Shown here: one piece after another, positions 6,420 to 9,462 of the stretch
Layout of the letters: the number at the start of each line of letters is the position of its first letter
Position numbering within the stretch: the first letter of the stretch is position 1
DNA from: Syntrophomonadaceae bacterium
GTDB taxonomy: Bacteria > Bacillota > Syntrophomonadia > Syntrophomonadales > Syntrophothermaceae
Direction of reading: 5' to 3'
DNA: 9,462 bases
Assembly (NCBI GenBank): GCA_029907055.1
Contig: JARYMO010000046.1
Location: 1 to 9,462 of the forward strand
Program-made: the position numbers and the translations under genes
The notes under the pieces: generated by a model
Databases searched by the model: none
Seen by the model: only the letters and a program-made list of their open reading frames with translations
What the model was told of the DNA's origin: nothing

Positions 6420-6448
6420 ATTCTAGCCCACCGCACCGGGTTTGACAA
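6420..6448 (-). promoter_or_regulatory. sigma-A promoter of pdxS-pdxT
   Basis: TTGTCA (6448-6443) and TAGAAT (6425-6420) are separated by exactly 17 bp, and each differs from consensus by one base. Transcription would begin near 6413 and give a leader of about 25 nt before the pdxS ATG at 6388. The promoter separates pdxST from gyrA and rules out the longer pdxS starts. Confidence 0.8.
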
Positions 6449-6465
6449 CGCGGCCGCCGGGACGT

Positions 6466-6497
6466 GCGGAACCGGGACCTCTCGGCCCCGGTTCCGC
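6466..6497 (-). terminator. strong hairpin after gyrA, probable transcription end without U-tract
   Basis: GCGGAACCGGG and CCCGGTTCCGC form a perfect 11-bp stem with a ten-base loop, 32 nt after the gyrA stop and 17 nt before the pdxS -35 box. No T-run follows (ACGTCCCGG), so it would be a non-canonical terminator, an mRNA 3'-end stabiliser or a pause site. Its place between gyrA and a new promoter favours a role at the gyrA 3' end. An additional small ACGGG/CCCGT inverted repeat sits at 6512-6525. Confidence 0.5.
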
Positions 6498-6529
6498 GTG
6501 CCTAGCCCTTACACGGGAGCCCCCGTCGC

Positions 6530-8959
6530 TCAGTTCTCGTCATCGGAACGGAAACGGGCAATAGAGACAATGCGGTCATTTGGTTCGCAACGCATGACCA
6601 GCACACCCCGAGAGTAGCGCTTCTGCCGTGAAACGTCCTCGACCCGCAAGCGAATGACGATGCCGGCGCTGGTGAGGGCGACGAACTCCTCTTCCGGGAA
6701 CACCACCTTGCCTGCCACCGCTCTGCCGTTCTTGGGTGTCACGTCGATGGTCTTGAGTCCCTTGCCCCCCCGTCTCTGCACTCGCATCTCGCTGAGGGCG
6801 GTTCTCTTGCCGTACCCGTGCTCGGTGACCAGCAAGAGTTCTCCTCCCTCCTGGTGCTTGTCCACCGCGATGACCTCGTCGTCAGGGTCCAGGGAGATGC
6901 CGCGCACCCCCGTGGCGTCACGTCCCATCGCCCTTACGTCTGCCTCGTCAAAGGTGATGGACTGGCCGCGGGCAGTCACCAGGATAATCCAGTCACCGCG
7001 CTCGATCTTCTTCACCCCTACCAGCTCGTCGCCCTCCCGCAGCCTGACCGCGCGAATGCCGATACGGCGGATCTGCCGGAACTCGCTGATGGGCACCTTC
7101 TTCACCAGGCCATGGCGGGTGGCCATCATCAGGTCGTGCTGGGAATCAAACTCGTTCACCGGGATGACGGTGGTCACCTTCTCCTGGGCTTCCAGGTTGA
7201 GAAGGTTGACGAGCGAGGTACCCCGGGCCTGCCGCGAGGCCTCCGGGATACGGTAGGCTTTGAGGGAGTAGACCCTTCCCGCACTGGTGAAGAACAGCAA
7301 GGTGGAGAGGCTGGTGGTTACCAGTATCTCGGTCGCGAAGTCCTCGGCCCGGGTAGTGGTCCCCGTCACCCCTCGCCCCCCACGCCGCTGGCTCCGGTAG
7401 GTGGAGAGCGGTTGCCGTTTGACGTAGCCCCGGTTGGTCAGGGTGACGACAATGCTCTCGTCCTGGATGCAGTCCTCGTGCGCCAGGTTTTCCTCTTCCT
7501 CAATGATTTCGGTACGGCGTTCGTCGCCGTAGCGGGCCCGGATGTCGGCAAGGTCGCTCTTGATGATTGACAGCACTCGTTCGGGACGGGAAAGAATATC
7601 CTGGAGGTCGGCGATGCGGGCCACCAAGTCCTCGTACTCCGCATCCAGTCGACTCCGCTCCATACCGGTGAGTTGACGCAGGCGCATCTCTACGATGGCC
7701 TCGGCCTGGACCTGGCTCAGCTCGAAGCGCTGCGCCAGCCGCTCCCTGGCGGCGCGCACGTCGGGGGCGCCGCGTATCACGCCGATGACCTCGTCCAAGT
7801 GGTCCAGCGCCACCCGCAGCCCCTCCACCAGGTGGAGGCGTTCCTGGGCCAGACCCAACTCGTGGCGGCTACGGCGACGGATGACTTCCTGGCGATGCTC
7901 CAGGTAGTGGTTCAGCAACTGCCTCAGGGTGAGCACCCGCGGCTCGCCATCCACCAGCGCCAGCATGTTGATACCGAAGGTGTCCTGCATCTGGGTATTG
8001 CGATAAAGCGTGTTGAGCACTACCTGAGGCGCTGCCTCGCGCCGCAGTTCGATGACAATACGCATTCCCCGGCGATCTGACTCGTCACGCAGGTCCGCAA
8101 TGCCGTCGATTTTCTTCTCCTTCACCAGCTCCGCGATCTTCTCCACCAGACGTGCCTTGTTGACCATATAGGGGATCTCGGTCACCACCAGGCTCTGGCG
8201 ACCGCCTTTTCGCTCCTCGACAGCACACCGGGCCCTCACCGTGATGGTGCCCTTCCCTGTCAGGTACGCTTCCCGGATGCCCCTCTTGCCCACGATCATG
8301 GCCGCAGTAGGAAAGTCCGGGCCTTGCACGAGCTGGAGGAGGTCTTCGTTGCTTATGTCCGGATTGTCGATAATGGCGGTGAGCGCATCGACCACTTCCC
8401 GCAGATTATGCGGCGGGATGTTGGTCGCCATGCCCACAGCGATGCCAGTCGAGCCGTTCAGCAGCAGGTTGGGGATGCGAGCTGGCAGCACCACCGGTTC
8501 CGTGCGGGAATCGTCGTAGTTGGGCCTGAAAGGGACCGTGTCCCGCTCAATGTCCCGGAGCATCTCCACTGCCAGCGGGGCCATGCGGGCCTCCGTGTAA
8601 CGCATGGCAGCCGCGGCATCACCGTCGACCGAGCCGAAGTTACCGTGTCCGTCCACCAGCGGGTAGCGCATAGAAAAATCCTGCACCAGGCGTACCATCG
8701 CATCATAGACTGCCGCATCTCCGTGGGGGTGGTACTTCCCCAGCACCTCGCCGACCAGGTTGGCCGACTTGCGGTGGGGTTTGTCCGGTGTCATGCCCTG
8801 CTCGTGGAGCGCGTACAGGATGCGCCGGTGGACCGGCTTGAGGCCGTCCCGCACGTCTGGCAGGGCCCGGGACATGATGACGCTCATGGAGTAGTCAAGG
8901 AACGACTTGCGCACTTCCTTCTCGATGTCAATTGGCACTACCCTCGTACTGCTGTTCAA
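6530..8959 (-). CDS. gyrA: DNA gyrase subunit A
   Basis: GyrA is the breakage-reunion subunit of the A2B2 gyrase that introduces negative supercoils. The protein is 809 residues, typical for Firmicutes. The N-terminal winged-helix/tower region carries the catalytic Tyr121 in AAAAMRYTEARM. The quinolone region reads GKYHPHGDAAVYD (74-86), with Ala82 where E. coli has Ser83 and Asp86 where E. coli has Asp87. The C-terminal beta-pinwheel has the GyrA box QRRGGRG at 524-530, which is required for DNA wrapping and distinguishes gyrase from ParC, plus a second box-like QRRGGKG at 728-734. The tail is short and mildly acidic (SDDEN). The start is TTG at 8959 with a strong SD AGGAGG (8975-8970, ten-base spacing); no in-frame ATG occurs before residue 25. 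No promoter is evident in the 78-nt gap upstream, so transcription probably enters from beyond the window. Confidence 0.98.
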   Translation of the reverse strand: MNSSTRVVPIDIEKEVRKSFLDYSMSVIMSRALPDVRDGLKPVHRRILYALHEQGMTPDKPHRKSANLVGEVLGKYHPHGDAAVYDAMVRLVQDFSMRYPLVDGHGNFGSVDGDAAAAMRYTEARMAPLAVEMLRDIERDTVPFRPNYDDSRTEPVVLPARIPNLLLNGSTGIAVGMATNIPPHNLREVVDALTAIIDNPDISNEDLLQLVQGPDFPTAAMIVGKRGIREAYLTGKGTITVRARCAVEERKGGRQSLVVTEIPYMVNKARLVEKIAELVKEKKIDGIADLRDESDRRGMRIVIELRREAAPQVVLNTLYRNTQMQDTFGINMLALVDGEPRVLTLRQLLNHYLEHRQEVIRRRSRHELGLAQERLHLVEGLRVALDHLDEVIGVIRGAPDVRAARERLAQRFELSQVQAEAIVEMRLRQLTGMERSRLDAEYEDLVARIADLQDILSRPERVLSIIKSDLADIRARYGDERRTEIIEEEENLAHEDCIQDESIVVTLTNRGYVKRQPLSTYRSQRRGGRGVTGTTTRAEDFATEILVTTSLSTLLFFTSAGRVYSLKAYRIPEASRQARGTSLVNLLNLEAQEKVTTVIPVNEFDSQHDLMMATRHGLVKKVPISEFRQIRRIGIRAVRLREGDELVGVKKIERGDWIILVTARGQSITFDEADVRAMGRDATGVRGISLDPDDEVIAVDKHQEGGELLLVTEHGYGKRTALSEMRVQRRGGKGLKTIDVTPKNGRAVAGKVVFPEEEFVALTSAGIVIRLRVEDVSRQKRYSRGVLVMRCEPNDRIVSIARFRSDDEN

Positions 8960-9037
8960 CTCGTCCTATCCTCCTGTTGCAGGGTCGACACGACTCACCC
9001 TTGACCCGCCCGCCGCACCGCTCACCCCGGGGTCCCT

Positions 9038-9462
9038 CTACTCCCCCAGCGCCAGCGAGTCAACAATCAGATTCGCGGTGCGCCTGAACTCATCGAATCT
9101 GCCCGCCTCTGCGGCACACGTCACCGCGACGGCACGCTCACGGTGTATGGTGCATAACTGTTCGAACTTCAGCAACAGGTATCCCTGCTTGGACGTAAAG
9201 CGGATGCGCAGGGCAGGGTGCCCGGCGAGCACCGCTTCTTCAACCGACTGCAGTTCGTACCCCGGCAATATCTTCCGCTCCCGTTCCACCATCTCCTGCA
9301 CGTAGTCCTGCAGCGAGCAAGGGGTCTGGGCCGCGAGGTCCTGCACCGTGACGTTGACGCTGGCCGCGAAGGCTTCTCCCGCAGTGCGGGTCGGCGGCGT
9401 AAAGATGACCACCGCGCCCCGCACCTTATCTTTCTTCTTCCATTCGGCGGGGTACATCATGC
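9038..9462 (-). CDS. PsbP/DcrB-like small protein, C-terminal part (5' end outside window)
   Basis: The reading frame is open to the right edge, so the N-terminus is missing. Met codons right at the edge fall within what looks like the conserved YPAEWKKKD segment and are not convincing starts. The visible 141 codons include that segment, AVVIFTPP, a central SVNVTVQDL strand, an amphipathic SLQDYVQEMVERERKILPGY helix, HPALRIRFTS and a final helix FDEFRRTANLIVDSL. This alternation resembles the PsbP/DcrB (DUF1795-like) fold often seen in small secreted lipoproteins of Firmicutes. Any signal peptide or lipobox would be in the missing part. It ends 78 nt before gyrA in the same direction and may share its transcript. 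The fold assignment is from pattern recognition only, and the function is unknown. Confidence 0.6.
   Translation of the reverse strand, partial: MMYPAEWKKKDKVRGAVVIFTPPTRTAGEAFAASVNVTVQDLAAQTPCSLQDYVQEMVERERKILPGYELQSVEEAVLAGHPALRIRFTSKQGYLLLKFEQLCTIHRERAVAVTCAAEAGRFDEFRRTANLIVDSLALGE

Noticed and set aside
8960..9037. AGGGT/ACCCT inverted repeat in the gap before gyrA as a terminator or operator
   Set aside because: There are only five pairs around a ten-base loop and no U-tract, so it is not distinguishable from chance in GC-rich DNA.

Overview
The window reads as ordinary core chromosome from a GC-rich, low-branching Firmicute (Bacillota). A Moorella/Desulfotomaculum-like Clostridia lineage is my best guess; the genus cannot be fixed from sequence alone. 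The grounds are a T-box riboswitch, G-rich Shine-Dalgarno sequences, TTG and GTG starts, Firmicute-type GyrA, PdxS and SerRS proteins, and the order gyrA - pdxS - pdxT - serS - tRNA-Ser, which recalls the origin-proximal block of Bacillus. Every gene I can support lies on the minus strand, so transcription runs from the right edge to the left edge.

Layout in transcription order: (1) 9462-9038, the C-terminal part of a small PsbP/DcrB-like protein cut by the window edge; (2) 8959-6530, gyrA, with a TTG start and a strong SD; (3) 6497-6466, an 11-bp perfect hairpin without a U-tract, then a good sigma-A promoter at 6448-6420; (4) 6388-4942, pdxS and pdxT, overlapping by 11 nt and encoding the two subunits of the ribose-5-phosphate-dependent PLP synthase; (5) a promoter at 4925-4896 and a complete T-box leader ending in an intrinsic terminator (about 4889-4641); (6) 4614-545, a tight operon of a class V aminotransferase, serA and serS; (7) a second strong promoter (501-472) and four tRNA genes: Ser(UGA), Ser(GCU), Arg(ACG) and Arg(CCU).

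The genes form a coherent serine unit. The T-box has a UCC (serine) specifier, and its T-box bulge (UGGC) matches the G discriminator typical of tRNA-Ser. Uncharged tRNA-Ser should therefore switch on serine synthesis (SerA plus a PLP-dependent aminotransferase that probably fills the SerC step) together with serine charging (SerRS). PLP for the aminotransferase is made by the adjacent pdxST unit, and two tRNA-Ser genes follow serS under their own promoter.

I found no mobile element, CRISPR array, phage gene or convincing unknown system. The points most worth checking are the T-box logic, the identity of the aminotransferase, the natural alanine at the quinolone-critical GyrA position, and the hairpin inside the tRNA cluster.
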